From assembly GCF_030272615.1 (NCBI RefSeq), contig NC_081413.1, positions 187,266,669 to 187,330,668 of the forward strand: a DNA stretch of 64,000 bases. Reading direction: 5' to 3'. This DNA is from Cryptomeria japonica (lineage: Eukaryota; Streptophyta; Pinopsida; Cupressales; Cupressaceae). The notes under the pieces are model-generated. The model saw only the letters and a program-made list of their open reading frames with translations. It did no database searches and was not told the DNA's origin. The position numbers and the translations under genes are program-made. Below are positions 10,420 through 23,679 of the stretch, one piece after another (position 1 is the stretch's first letter; each line of letters opens with the position of its first letter).

Positions 10420-13034
10420 TTTTTACACTAAACTACTAACCTATTTCTTAAGTTACTATTTGATTTTTATTTTAATATTTTTTTTTAGACTTTAAAAGTT
10501 TTTATTACTATTCTATTAGTTTGTTATTACTAAAATTTTCACTACTTAATAGATATTTTAATAGTGTAGAGAAGAAAAGTGCATAGTGTGGATATCATTA
10601 ATGCTTATTTCTATAATTTATTATGGGACACATCCTTAAATTTGAACCTCTCACTATGTTGTGTACAATTTTCAGCTTTAAAGTGCATTGACCTAATTAT
10701 TAAAATATTTTATATCCTAAGATAGATCATACATGTGATCTTATCCCTTAGATTGGATCACAAGTGTGACCTAGGACACAAATTTAGATTTTAAAATTAG
10801 GGACAAATTTGTCAAAAAAAAACATTAAATCTTGGTGAATCTTTTTATTTTTTTAGAAAAATATATTATTTTTATTGATGATTTTTTTAAATCACAATTT
10901 TTTTATAAAGAAAATCTTGGTGAATCTTGGACAATAATAGGAAAATGAATTAATTACCATGGTGAATGCTTTCATTTGATCTAAAAAGGAAATATCTCAA
11001 GATTCTATACTGTTTAAAGAGTAGACTCTAATATTTAGAAGATGAAGCAACATAAGTGGAAATGATTTTGGTGATCTTATACATTTTGGTAGATTTCCGC
11101 ATATTCTATGGCTATGGTCCCTAGAGAATTCTCTTATTTCTCATAGAGTTAAATTGTTCAAAAACATCATGTCAAAATGGGCTCATATGCCTATCTATAA
11201 TAATTGATTGAATTAATTTCACATCAAAATACCACAACTCCATTGATGATTGCATCTTCCTCTAGATAGACCTCATCATTATTGTCACTTGCCATATCCA
11301 ACTCTAATTTCATCAACTCTAATTTCATTTACGATTACTTTGGGTATTGATGCTATTCACTTTACATATATGTAAAATAGATTAAATATTCTCTTATTTT
11401 GAAAAAGATTTGATTATGTTCCTCTTCAAAATTGTATCTGATACATTATAGAAAATTAATCAATTAAATATCATTATAAAATATTTACCAATTTAAATAT
11501 TTTAAGAATATTGAAATAAATTCTTTCAAAATATTTTTTATTCTTTATTAAATACGTAAAACCATAATAATTTAGTTATGAAATAATCTTATTTAATTTA
11601 AAATAAAGAATTATGTAAAAGTTATACGATTGTAAGAAAATAAAGACTTTCTTCTTATCTGCCATAATAAATGGTAGATGTAATTCACAAATAAGAAAGA
11701 GTTGTAATAATAAGTTGGAGAAAGATAAAACTTCTTAGCTATTTTGAAATAAGGTGTCCATTTTGCACTTTTGATGTTGGTTCATTGATATAGTGTAACT
11801 GACAATTAATATTTGGATTCTAATTGATTAAATATCATATACATGTGATAAATGTATATCATAGATGTCCATAATGTGTACAAGGGCACGCCATACAACA
11901 TGACCTTAACTCACATTGTATGGATTTGGATTTCTTCAACAATACAGTTTAAGACTTTAATGTGGTATATGAAATGCAGGTGCTTGTATCTTTTTCCTTA
12001 TACCTAGAATTACTTGCAATTATAAGCAAATTGCCTAAATAACCTATGTAACTCCTTAAGAGATCAATATGTAATTTTGTACACATTAAATGAACCATGT
12101 GATGTGAAGATGCCTAAGGATGTAGAAGTAGTAGTTCTAGAGTGTTATGCAGTCTAATATATTTTCAATTAGTCTCTTGATTTCTAGTTTTCAAATGGTT
12201 TCCACATACCTTGCCCTATTATTGTCTATAAATACATATTCCTAGTTGCTCAACTCAAGTTATTTGATGATTAACTCAATAGGATGACAACCAAATTTTT
12301 TAAAGTTTTAACTCAAGAGAAAGAGATTCAAATTTTGAATTAGACCTATGGACAAGGTCATGTTGTGTGTCCATTCTACAAACTAAATTGTGTACCATTT
12401 TCTCTAGTCTAGACTGACATGAGACCAAGATAAATAAATAATTATTGACTAAAATAATAGATATGACTTAAGTAAGCTAGTAAGACTAAGAATGAAATCA
12501 CTTATGTAACAAAAAAATGAAATTAAACATTATTATATCCTTGTGTTCATAGTAAAATTTGCATACACGAGACATTTCTAAGTCACTTGGGATCAAACCC
12601 TCACAGTGGGTTCTATCATTTTAGATTCTAAGACAATCAACATATTGATGACGTAAGTTTTTGAACTTTTATAACTTCTAGTTTTTTAGGTCTTTGATTG
12701 GGCTTACTCCATGTATAACTACAACTATTTTACATTTAAATCTTTTTTTTTTTTCAAAGGACCAACAATATCAATTTATTTTCTCATTTGCAAACATTTG
12801 AATATCTATTATAATTTTCTCCACATTTACTATAGGCACGAAGAGCAATGAAAAATAGTTTCTTCCTTACTTCATAAATATTGTCTAGGTGAGGTGACTA
12901 ACCTACAATATTATATTTATTTTTTAGTTTATTGCAAAATCTATTGCTAGATGAGATGAAAACACTATGGGAAGACTATCTTGTCCTTCACCATATTATA
13001 TTTGCTCTCCTCTCTTTATATCAAAGAGTAATGG
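10420..13034. other. AT-rich intergenic DNA
   Basis: No gene, LTR end or clear repeat is recognised here. All frames are interrupted by stops. It may contain old transposon remnants that have decayed beyond recognition by eye. Confidence 0.5.
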
Positions 13035-14420
13035 AGAGTTTTCTTTGTTGAATCTAAATAATAAAAACAAAAATATCGTTTTTCATAAGATACAATCTTC
13101 CTAAAATTTTGTTTGTAGTTAATTATAAAAATATCTAAATATGACTATATGACCATCTAATTTAGATTCTATTCACGAGTATCAACTTAAAAAATTCCAC
13201 ATGTCAAGAAGATGTTAACGTGAAAATAAAACTCATGCAAATAGTATGAAGATGATAGGGACAAGTCATGAACTAAATAAGTGGAAGGCACATTCTTTGC
13301 TTTTCTTGCATTGTTCTTCACATGACAAGAAGATGTTAACGTAAAATAAAAGTCATGCAAATAGTATGGAGATGACAGGGACAAGTCATGAACTAAATAA
13401 GTGGAAGGCACATTCTTTGTTTTTCTTGTTTTGTTGAGAGAATAGTCAACAACTGTATTCACTTTTGTAGTCCATTAATGTTCAAAATACAAACTAAAGC
13501 TGCAAAAATAATTGACCTCTTTTGAACAAAGCAAAATTGTATGAGTACAATCCAAACCTAACCCACAAAAGCATGAGATTCCATACACTATACAAAACAA
13601 CCTTACTAATCTTATATGAAAGAGTCTAATGAAGAGTTTTCTTTGTTGAATGTAAATAATGAAAAAAAAATATATCCCTTTTCATACGATACAACCTTCC
13701 TAAAATTTTGTTTGCAGTTAATGCTCAAAATGTCTAAATACGACTATATGACCATCAAATTCAGATTCTATTCACAAGCATCAACTTAAACAATTTCGCA
13801 TGAAAAGAAGATGTTAACGCAAAAATAAAAGTCGTGCAAATAGTATGGAGATGATAGGGACAAGACATGAACTAAATAAAGTGGAAGGCACAATGTTTAT
13901 TTTTCTTGTTCTGTTGAGAGAATAATCAACCGCCATATTCATGTTTGCAGCCCATCAATATTCAAAATACAAACTAAAGCTACACAAATAATTGACGTCT
14001 TTTGAACAAAGCAAAACTGTATGAGTACAATCCCAACCTAACCCATAAAAGTATAAGATTCCTTACACTATACAAAACTACCTTAATAATCTTAGATGAA
14101 AGAGTGTAATGGAAACTTTTCTTCATTGAATGTAAATAGTAAAAACAAAAATATCCCTTTTCATATGATACAATCTTCTTAAAGTTTCATTTATAATCGA
14201 TGGTAAAAATTTCCAAATATGACTATATGACCATCGAATTTAGATCCTATTCATGAGCATGAACTTAAAAAATTTCATATAACAGAGAAGTTAAAGTCAA
14301 AACAAGAGTCATGCAAACTATATGCAGATGATAAGGACGAGACACATGAAAGACACAATTCAAAGAATAATCACTGACTATATTTCTCTCTTTTACAACT
14401 CATGAACAATCACACCACAA
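13035..14420. repeat. Three-copy tandem array, period about 480-600 bp
   Basis: Copies start at GAGTTTTCTTTGTTGAAT near 13035 and 13633 and at a diverged form near 14114. Shared landmarks are GACTATATGACCATC, AAGAAGATGTTAACG, AAATAGTATG.AGATGA and ATTGAC.TCTTTTTGAACAAA. The first copy is longer because a segment of about 122 bp is itself duplicated inside it (13197-13318 and 13319-13435). No coding frame is conserved between copies. Confidence 0.75.
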
Positions 14421-15178
14421 ACTAAAGCTGCGCAAATAATTGACCTCTTTTTGAACAAACCAAAGAACCCATGCCTTTCCTTACACTGTACAAGGCTTCC
14501 ATACCATTCTCATTCAAGAAAAGGCAACTTCTTTTGGAAATTGAAGACAAATACTTTTGGGTTGTCCTTAGATGTACAATAGCTATCATGGACAGTGAAC
14601 TCTAAATGCGGGCCCAGTTTGGTTGGTGAGAGGGATAAAAGAGTCCGGATTGAATGCATCGCTTTTAGAGATTTCCAACTGTCTCTGGAAGAAGCTCAGC
14701 AGGAGCAGTAACAGAAAGTAGGAGGTATGGTGGCCATTGAATTCTGTTTTGAATGGATAGATAGAGAGAGTTATAAGCCTAGAATGTGCTAAGTCATATT
14801 CTGTCTCAATCTTGTCACATTTGCATGAGACAATGAATAGGTCAAGGGAGTTTTTCTTCTTGTGGACCGGTAATTATGGGGAGATAAGTTTAAAAAAGAG
14901 TTCAGGGTTATTCAGTCTACAGTTGTGGAGTGTTCCTATCAAGTCACTTCAATGTCTTTGAGATAGTTCAGTTGCAGAGCTTTCATGGCATGTGCTAGAG
15001 AAGTTGGTGGGGGGTGGAAAGGGAAGACAGGAGGGACAGTCAGCTTCAAGTCCATGGCTTCTGCCTTTTTGGATAAGTTTGATTGTACCAGTGTTGGTGG
15101 TGTGCTTTCCAATCTTTTCATTTAGTATATGGTTGCGTCGTTATGTGTGTTATAAGTTGCGTGTAATTAGGTTGTGTA
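14421..15178. other. Intergenic DNA, nothing recognised
   Basis: This is somewhat less AT-rich than its surroundings. Only short open frames occur (about 60 codons) and none has recognisable motifs. Confidence 0.45.
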
Positions 15179-16532
15179 ATTAGGTTGTTTGGTATCATGG
15201 ATTATTATATGATTTTTCTTTATTTTTTCAAGATATGTGATGTCATACATTTCGTTTTTTATGTCTCTTTAAGTAAAGTGTTATTTCTAAATTCTTATTC
15301 TCTAAAAAGACGAGTTCACTTTTTTTGAGTCTCCTCAAATAGAGTATTATCTACATGTGTTGTGCTCTCTAAAAGGATGTTCCACTATTGAAAAATCAAC
15401 CTCAAAAGAGTATTTTAGTGAATAAATACTAATTAGGTTGTTTAGTGTTGTGGACTATTAAATGATTTTTTCTTTATTTTTCAAAGTACATTATGTCATC
15501 CGTTTTATTTTTTTATTTTTTATGTTTGTTTAAATATTGTATTATTTCTAAACGTCTCACTCTAGAAGAATGTGCTTGCTCTTTTAAGTCTCTTCAAATA
15601 GAGTATTATCTATAGATGTTGTACTCTCTAGTAGGGTGTTTCACTATTGAGAAAATAACCCTTAATAGAGTATTTTAGTGAATAAAATAAAATAAGAATA
15701 CATTTATAGAATAAGTTCAAATATTGTTTTTTTTTTTAATTCAAGTTTTTATTTATGATGTCTTATAGTTGTAATGGTGAAATTTGCATAGACCCATGCC
15801 AATTTTTATTTAGTTTTGTGCCTTACATAATGATAAATGAGATGATTGAACTTCTTTTTCTATTTACACACACTTCTATAAATTCATCTTGATTTACTTA
15901 TTTATCATGTTTATCTATGCACCTAGCTCCTATGAGAATACTTGTCTACTCCTCTAGCTCCTACCCCTATGCTCCTTTGTCTCCTTCACCTACTCAACCT
16001 ATGCTTTATCTCTTGTAGGACTACCTCACATCCTTATACTCCTCTACATTAGATCCTTCTTGTGGGACTAATATTCTACTCCTTTGGCTCCTTGTACTCC
16101 TATTCTCATCTATATCCTTCTTCACCTACTCAATCTATGCTCTAGCTCTTATAGGACAACATGTCATCCTTCTACTCCTTCACAATAGATCATTAGGTTG
16201 TTTGGTATTGTGGACTATTAAATTATTTTTTCTTTACTTTTTAAGTACTTTATGTCATTCGTTTTGTTTTTTATGTCTCTTTAAGTAAAGTGTTATTTCT
16301 GAATTCTCACTCTCTAGAAGGATGTGCTCACTTTTTTTTAGTCTCCTCAAATAAAGTATTAACTATAGGTGTTGTACTCTCTAGTAGGATGTATTAGTGT
16401 TGAGAAAATAATCCTCATTCGAATATTTTAGTGAATTAAAAAAAACTATAGAATAAGTTCAAATATTGGTTTTTTTTTCAAGTTTTTATTATTTATAATG
16501 TCTTAACGGTTGTAATGGTGAAATTCACATAC

Positions 16533-17322
16533 TAATGCAGGAACATCCCCGGTCTATGAGAAATCTTACAACAACCAAACAAATATTTTCTTACTTTTGT
16601 TCTTGTTCAGTTCATGTAGTAGTTTTTTGTGTTTCTTTCAGTGTATTCTGATAGCTGTTTATCTTTTGTTACAGATCAGATTTTCGGGTTCTAGCCATTT
16701 TATTATGCATTATTCCATATTTCTAGTTCATTTGGGTTCTTTTTCGGTGAGTTGTTCCTTTCGGAGTAACTTTTTCTAGGTTCCGGAGCAGTTTTGAGCT
16801 TATCATCTAAGTTGGAGATTCTTCTTTTTTGGAGCGATTTCTTGGATTGTGGATCAGTTTGGCACCACACTCGATATTCTTAGGCCCTTGGCCGACCTTC
16901 CTTTGTGGTCCGCACTTCCAGATTGTTCTTGGCGGAAGAGATCTTCATGTTTTGGGGTCAACCTATCTTACACGTTTCATTTTCCTTTCTTGGTTAATGT
17001 AATATTTTGTGGCCGACCCAGATGTGTTCTAGAGGATATATATATTGTTTTTCTATAATCATTAGAGGGACATTGATTAGAATAAAGTTATAGATTCATG
17101 ATTAGAGATTCGGATAACTCTGAGAGTTTCAGATGGATTGTAATCTGGCATGTTAGCCTGCATGTAACCGGTCAATCACTGAATGTTCTATGATGAATAT
17201 ATGATGATGCAAATGTTTGATTTTGTAATATTTCTATGTGTTGTTGTTGCTTCCGTTGTGTTACTCTTGCTGCATGATTTGGTCAGTTCTCTTTGAGAAC
17301 CCACCGGACCATGGCTGCATCA
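16533..17322 (+). repeat. 5' LTR of the gag-protease element
   Basis: It begins TAATGCAGGAAC, where the other LTR has TGATGCAAGAGC, so the terminal TG has decayed to TA. It ends in GGCTGCATCA. Confidence 0.88.
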
Positions 17323-17324
17323 AG

Positions 17325-17336
17325 TGGTATTAGAGT
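17325..17336 (+). promoter_or_regulatory. Primer-binding site (initiator tRNA-Met type)
   Basis: TGGTATTAGAGT starts two bases after the 5' LTR. It differs little from the common plant PBS TGGTATCAGAGC, which pairs with the 3' end of initiator tRNA-Met. Confidence 0.75.
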
Positions 17337-17487
17337 TGGTTGCAAACCTTGAGGCATTCCTTTGGGTGAACAAATCTTCGAGTGGAGGCAGGCTATGAGT
17401 GTGTTCAATAGATCGCCGAGTGTGAGGAAATTGAAACCTGCAGTTAGATCATCGAGTTGAGGCAGTTGCACCAAAGCAAAGGAGGAG

Positions 17488-19344
17488 ATGCCGCCTAGAA
17501 GGATAAACCCCCAAAGGGTAGAGAAAATGATGGAGGATTTCAAGAATGAGCTGAGGAATGAGATCCGAAATGCATTGGCTGGTTTGCAGAGGAATTCGGA
17601 TTTTGAGGATGAATATGAAGAAGCTAGAGAAGAGCTTGAGGTAGAAGAGGCTGAAGGACCGAAAGATGAAAGAGAGGAAAGATTTATGAGAGAGGTGGCG
17701 CAAGCAAGTAAAATACATAAAGTGGAGATTTCAAACTATTTTGGGACGTTGAATCCAAAGGATTTGATTGATTGGATCAGAGAGTTGGAGGACTACTTTG
17801 AATTTGAGGATATTAAGGACCCGCAAAGGGTTAGGTTGGTAAAAACTAAATTGAAAGGGCATGCTACCTTATGGTGGAAAGAGTTGTAGAGAGACAAAGT
17901 GGAGAATGGTGAAATGAAGATCACCTAGTGGAGACAGATGGTTGCAAGATTGAAGGCTAAGTTCATTCTGGGAGACTATGAGTTGTAATTGTTCAAGAAG
18001 TTGCAGAACCTGAAGCATAGAAACATGAGTGTGAAAGAGTATACTGAGGAATTCTACAAGATGATGATCAGATTTGGACATAGAGAGATGGATAGGGAGA
18101 AGGTGGCTAGATACATAAATGGACTTGCATTTAACATTTAGGATGAGATGAGTATGCTAAAGATTTCTATAGTTGAGGAGGCTTACCAATATGCTTTGAA
18201 AGCTGAGGAGAAAGTGAAAAGAAGACAACAGAATAACCCTAGAGAAAAATAAAGATATAAGGGGCAGATGAGTGACAGTTTAGAGAAGCAAAAAGTAGAT
18301 GAAGAACCAAAACCTAAGTGGAATAAAGAACCAGATTAGAAGACAGAGAGAAAAGGCAGTGGCAGTAGCAGCAGAGGATTTTTGGGCAGATGTTTCAAGT
18401 GTGGAGAGACTGGACATAGATCTTATGAGTGCAAGAAAGGGGTGGCAAGAAATTGTGTGGAAAATGAGGATCAGGAAGCTAGAGTCACTGAATCTAAATG
18501 TAAACCGGAGCAGGGAGAATCTCTTATGTTTAGGAGAAACTTGATGGAGCAGAGCATTGAAGATACTAAACCTACTCAGAGAAGGAGTCCTTTCTAGGCT
18601 GTATGCAAATTAGGGGGTAAGTGTTGTAAGGTTATTATGGACAGTGGAAGTACTGATAATTTGGTATCTGAGGAGATGCTGGAGAGGCTTGGATTGTAGA
18701 GGCTTAAGCATCCTTTTCCTTACAAGGTGAGTTGGTTACAAGATGATCAAACGATAGAAGTGAAGGAGTAGTGTTTAGTGCATTTTAATATTGGACCTTT
18801 TAGAGGTGAGGTCTTATGTGATGTTGTGTCTATAAGTGCTTGTCATGTTTTGTTGGGTAGACCTTGGCAGTTTGATAGAAGAGCTATTTATGATTGTAGA
18901 AGAAACCTGATCACTATTGAGAAGGATGGGCAAAAGTTCACTTTGATTTCCTTGAGGGAGGAGGAGAAAGAAGTGAGAAATTTGAGTATTGGGAAGAGTT
19001 GCAATAATGAGAAGCCGTATGTAGAGGATACACCAGTTGGTGGCATGGATATGCAGAAGGATCTAGCAGATAAGTCTGATAGCAGGATGGAATCAGATGG
19101 CAGTAAGCTTATGGTGGCAGACTGGATGAAGTCTTGTGGCAGAAATAAATCCGAGTTACATAGTAAAGAGAGAATCAGTAAGCAGAGATAGTGTGCAAGT
19201 AAGAAGAAAGGAAAGAAGAATAAAGAGAACCAGAAGTTGGAGAATATGGCTGAGGTTTCAGAAGAGGAAAGGAAGTGCTTTACAGACAAGGAAGATGTTT
19301 GGATCAGAAATGAGCATGGGGTTTATATTCTGAATCCTTTTTGA
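17488..19344 (+). pseudogene. gag-protease polyprotein, nonsense-decayed
   Basis: One frame runs the whole length and begins MPPRRINPQRVEKMM. It has a gag core (LIDWIRELEDYFEFE, then GHATLWW near 17860), a retroviral zinc knuckle CFKCGETGHRSYEC (18391-18432), and an aspartic protease with DSGSTDNLV near 18640 and VLLGRPW near 18860. The frame is broken by about ten stops, all TAG or TAA and almost all where family sequences have Gln. I see no frameshift. This is what C-to-T decay of CAG/CAA codons produces. The protein ends at VYILNPF with a TGA just before the 3' LTR, and no pol is present. Confidence 0.85.
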
Positions 19345-19392
19345 TGTTCATGAGTTGCCACTCATGGAACATCTATTTCTACCTGGGGTGTC

Positions 19393-20180
19393 TGATGCAA
19401 GAGCATCCCCGGTCTATGAGCAATCTTGCATCAACCAAAAAAATATTTCCTTAGTTTTGTTCTTGTTCAGTTCATGTAGTAGTTTTCTATGTTTCTTTCA
19501 GTGTATTTCGATAGCTGTTTATCTTTCATTGCGGATTAAATTTTCGGGTTCTAGGCATGTTATTATGCATTATTCTAGATTTCCAATTCATTTGGGTTCT
19601 TTTCCGGTGAGTTGTTCCTTCTGGAGTAACTGTTTCTAGGTTCCAAAGCAGTTTTGAGCTTATTGTCTAAGTTGGAGATTCTTCTTTTCCTGAGTGATTT
19701 CTTGGATTGCAGATCAGTTTGGCACCACACTTGATATTCTTAGGCCCTTGTCTGACCTTCCTTTGTGGTTCACATTTTCGGATTTTTCTTGGCGGATGAG
19801 ATCTCCATTTTTTGGGGCCAACCTATCTTACACGTTTCATTTTCCTTCCTTGGTTAATGTAATCTTTTGTGGCCGACCCAAATATGTTTTAGAGGATATA
19901 TATTATTTTTTTGTAGTCATTAGAGGGACATCGATTAGTATGAAGTTATAGATTCATGATTAGAGATCTGAATAACTCTGAGAGTTTCAGATGGATTGTA
20001 ATTTGACATGCTAGCCTACATGTAACCGGTCGATCACCAAATGTTCTATGATGAATATATGACAATGCAGATGTCTAGTTCTATAATATTTATATGTGTT
20101 GTTGTTTCTTCTGTTGTGTTACTCTTGCTGCATGATCTCACCAGTTCTCTTTGAGGACCCACCGGACCATGGCTTCATCA
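19393..20180 (+). repeat. 3' LTR of the gag-protease element
   Basis: It begins TGATGCAAGAGCATCC and ends GGCTTCATCA. It aligns end to end with 16533-17322. Confidence 0.9.
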
Positions 20181-20445
20181 CATACCCATTCTGATTTTTG
20201 TTTAGCTTTGTGCCTTACATAATGATAAATAAGATGATCAAACCTCTTTATATATTTACACATACTTATATACATTCATCATACTTTACTTATTTATCAT
20301 GTCTATCTATGCACCTACCTCCTCCCATGAGAATAGTTGTCTACTCCTCTCGCTCCTACTCTTCTTCTCAATCTCCTTCACCTATTCAGCCTATGCTCCA
20401 TCTCTTGTAGGACTACCTCTCATCCTTTAACTCCTCTACATTGGA

Positions 20446-22286
20446 TCATTTTGGAGCATTTGAAGATTCTAGGATAATATTTTGGTAGTGTATATTTTTC
20501 AAAAGGGAATATGCTGGTGAGATTTGTTATTGACATCATTTCTGCATTAGTTTGATGTTTGTAGCCCTTCCTCCCAACCCAATCCCTCTCTAATGCAATT
20601 TTAATTTTAAGAGATGATTTTCAAATGCTCTTACTCAGGCTTTCAAACTCCATTTTTTTAGCATTTTTTTTTCAAAATTGGGATAATTTTTCATGCTTTA
20701 TGTGGTGATATAGATGGTTTCTAATTTGGATGCATGAAGTATTCATAAATTTTAATTTTTCATAGGTTTTGTTGAATCATTCTCATTTTTGAAACTTTTG
20801 GAGCTTTGTTTAGGCTCAACAAACTCCTTTTTAGGTGCATTTTCTTAAGAGTGCATAATTTTTCATGTACTTCATAATGGTACTATAAGTTCATAGTCAT
20901 TGTCATAAAAAAAATCATTTCCAACATATAGCCTTATTTTGGAAATTGTAATACTTTGACATCAAAGCCCTCTTAGCTTTTCCCAGCAAGTGGAAATTGT
21001 AACTGAACTAAGTATAAGGTGCCAAATCATATTTTCTTGAGGGGTTCTATGATTGAGTGACTTTGGGAGTGTTTTGGAGTTCTATATTTTTTTGCTAGAA
21101 TTGTCTATTTCTTGACTACTCTAATGAAACTAGCATGAGTATATCATATCATACATCAATTATTGATCTAAAAAGACATAAATTAAAATTATTGGGATAT
21201 GGTATGATAAATAATTTCAAATTGATTAAGCCCCTTCCCTGCTTCTATGAAGTGGTTCCTCAAATACCAAATACTTGGGAGAACAAAGAGTGGTATCTCA
21301 ATAAATAACATATTGTTGGTGTTGTTGTTTTTTTCTTGCAACCCCCAATCCTAAGGAACAATACAATACTAAATAGTGGGATAAAGTGTTTTAAACAAGG
21401 ATCTTGCACAAAAATTAGACCACGGACAAGAAAAGCTAACAAACACTTGGCTATAAAAGCCTTCTGCACTTTGAGCTCCATAGGACTTAGGAGGGTGTTC
21501 CTAATTGTAGGCTTGTGTATATGATAAAAAATGTGCCAAACAACAAGCTACAAACCTATGAAATGTGGATGGTTCTTAGGTGCATGGGTAATGGGTGTTT
21601 TACATTCCATTAGATGCAAGCATAATCCCATTTGCTTTGAACATTATTGAAAACAAATAATTTAAGAAAAGTTTCTCCATCTCAAACACATAGAGGAATG
21701 ATAAATAGAACTTTCTCAAACTTAGCCTCTATGCTCTTTAAACACCATGAAGACACAAGAAACTAAAATAAATAAACATGAAAAGGGAAAGATAATTGAT
21801 AGGAATAAAAGATATTAAATAGATTTTTAAGATTGTTTCTAGCCAAGGCTTGGCAAGAAAAAAAAATCCAAATCGATGCCCTATCGATTAAAGAGTCATA
21901 ATGCATTTACTCTTTCCAATAACAACCTAAATACAAGCTTGATGGTCATTAAATCACTACTGCCTTAAAATAATGAAATGAACAATTGGAGATATTGTTA
22001 ATCTCCTTATAGATCCAAAATATAAACATAAAATCACTAGCAATCAATTGAAGACATATTCAATTTGCTCCTTAATAGAAGTAATCAAGTGAGAAGTCAA
22101 CACAACAAATGTGTAATGAAAACCATGTAAATTCTTGATTATTCAGATTTTGAAGACATTGATTTACATTTTGGCGACATTAACATCACATATATCCATG
22201 TATACACAAATTTAACTATTTCTCATTAGTAGAAAGAAAATGATGTTATTTTTTTTGAATTTCTAAAACCCCTAACCTAGACATGT
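20446..22286. other. Intergenic DNA before the nested cluster
   Basis: AT-rich, with no recognisable gene, LTR or repeat. It is the left flank of the copia insertion, and the sequence after 55861 is presumably its right continuation. Confidence 0.5.
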
Positions 22287-23623
22287 TGTTGGATATTGTT
22301 GCTGCTAGGATATGTTGTTGTCATTGATGTCAACATATTCCCGTGTTTGGTGTTTTGGTGATTGCAAAGAATTGATTTGCTTTGGTCATGAGGATTTGTG
22401 GTTCAATAATGAAGTATCTCTAGTGTCCTATTTCATTCTTTATTTGATTCCATGATGCTATGTGGTGATTTGGTTGAGTTGTGGATTCCAGTATGAAGAC
22501 TTCTCTTCTATGCTCAATGTTCTGATATTTGATCTGATGTGCTCCGGTATGAACATATCCTTAGTTGCAGATTTGGGATAATATTTTGGATGTTCATGTG
22601 TATCTACATTTCAGATGGTTTGTGATTTGGTGCTCCGCAAGTCATCTTTCTAGTCCGAATTGTTGCCGATGAATGTTCTTGAGAGTTAGCGTGTTGATCG
22701 ATGAAGATTTGAATAAGTGGTGTTGGTGCAGCTATTACGGATGCTTATAATGTGCTTGTTGGTGTTTCCTAATCATGTCCTATTTGTTTTGTTGGTCTGC
22801 ATTGATCCTTGTGCACTATATTGGTGATTTTGTTGATCTGGTGATATTATTCATGTTATGCGGTATTTTTGGTGGTGTAGCATGTTGTGGTTGATCTTGG
22901 TGATAATTTTGGTGGTGATACGTGTTTAGAGATTTGGTTTAGGTCCATGCTATGTCGTCTATGGCATTGTACTAGTCTAGTGGTTTATTTATCTATTGTA
23001 TGATGTAATTTTGTATTGAGGATTTAGGGTTTGGTCGACCTTGTAGTCAAGGTTGAAGAATTGTAAAAATAGGTGTTAGAGTCATGTAATTTGGGTGTCA
23101 ATGTGGTGTTTACATTATCAGAGAGTGGTGTATGTGTGTATAAGAAAATCTATCCTTCGGTATGGTGTATTGAGTAGAGATTGTTGCAGGGCAGACAAAT
23201 GAGCTTAACTGGAACTGTCATCAAGCATTAGCAGATGCTAGTTTTCAAGTTCATGTAATCCAGATTGTAGTCTGATCATTATTGTAAGGTAGTGAACCTT
23301 CCCCGAGGGTTGGAGCCTTCTAGGTCATTATATTTTGAGCAGTGAGTTGTAGGCAGTGTGTCTGAATGCATGTGCATTCCCCATTGTAATGTTTACACAT
23401 ACTACTACAGAGTATCATCTTATTGTTGGTAGGTTCCCAACATGGTTTTTCCCTTAACCAAGTTTTTTACATCAAAATATTGGTGTTATGTGTGTTGTTG
23501 TTATTATGTCTATCTTTATTCTTGTTGGAGTTGATTAAAATCTAGTAATGGGATTAATTGGTTTAATCTAGTGAAAACTAATTCACCCCCCCTCTCAGTT
23601 TTCTTTCATTGTTGTTGCCAACA
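22287..23623 (+). repeat. 5' LTR of the copia element
   Basis: 1337 bp. It ends AATTCACCCCCCCTCTCAG.. then GCCAACA, the usual end of this LTR class. It aligns with 54550-55856 at moderate divergence. Confidence 0.9.
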
Positions 23624-23625
23624 AT

Positions 23626-23637
23626 CGGTATCAAAGC
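23626..23637 (+). promoter_or_regulatory. Primer-binding site of the copia element
   Basis: CGGTATCAAAGC lies two bases after the 5' LTR. It matches TGGTATCAGAGC (initiator tRNA-Met) with two changes. Confidence 0.7.
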
Positions 23638-23679
23638 TAGATCCCTTGGAAGAAGCTTGACTGCTTGAGGAGATCTGGG

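Larger units (their letters stand above)
16533..20180 (+). mobile_element. Short Ty3-like LTR retrotransposon with gag and protease only
   Basis: Two LTRs of 790 and 788 bp (16533-17322 and 19393-20180) flank a 2070-bp internal region. The 5-bp target duplication CATAC is perfect (16528-16532 and 20181-20185). A TGGTATTAGAG primer-binding site follows the 5' LTR. The internal region encodes gag, one zinc knuckle and an aspartic protease, but it ends before any reverse transcriptase, RNase H or integrase. LTR divergence looks close to 10 percent by eye, so the insertion is old. It would have needed pol functions from another element. Confidence 0.9.
15179..20445. repeat. Tandem duplication, unit 760 bp, split by a later retrotransposon
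   Basis: Block A (ATTAGGTTGTTTGGT..GTGGACTATTAAAT, then AGTGTTATTTCT, then CAAATAGAGTATTA) occurs at 15179, 15432 and 16192. Block B (ATAAGTTCAAATATTG to CTTGTAGGACTACC) follows the second and third A copies. The third unit continues across the retrotransposon at 16533-20180 and resumes at 20186 with the expected CCCATTCTGATTTTTG, matching the uninterrupted copy at 15797. This gives an empty-site reference for the insertion. Confidence 0.8.

Noticed and set aside
13187-13462. 91-codon minus-strand frame with an internal repeat
   Set aside because: The repeat in the protein only mirrors the 122-bp DNA duplication, and the frame is not kept in the other array copies.
17488-19191. In-frame TAG/TAA at Gln positions as evidence of a reassigned genetic code or stop readthrough
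   Set aside because: The Tat frame also has TGA at Arg positions, the kinase gene ends at an ordinary TAG, and C-to-T decay explains all cases.
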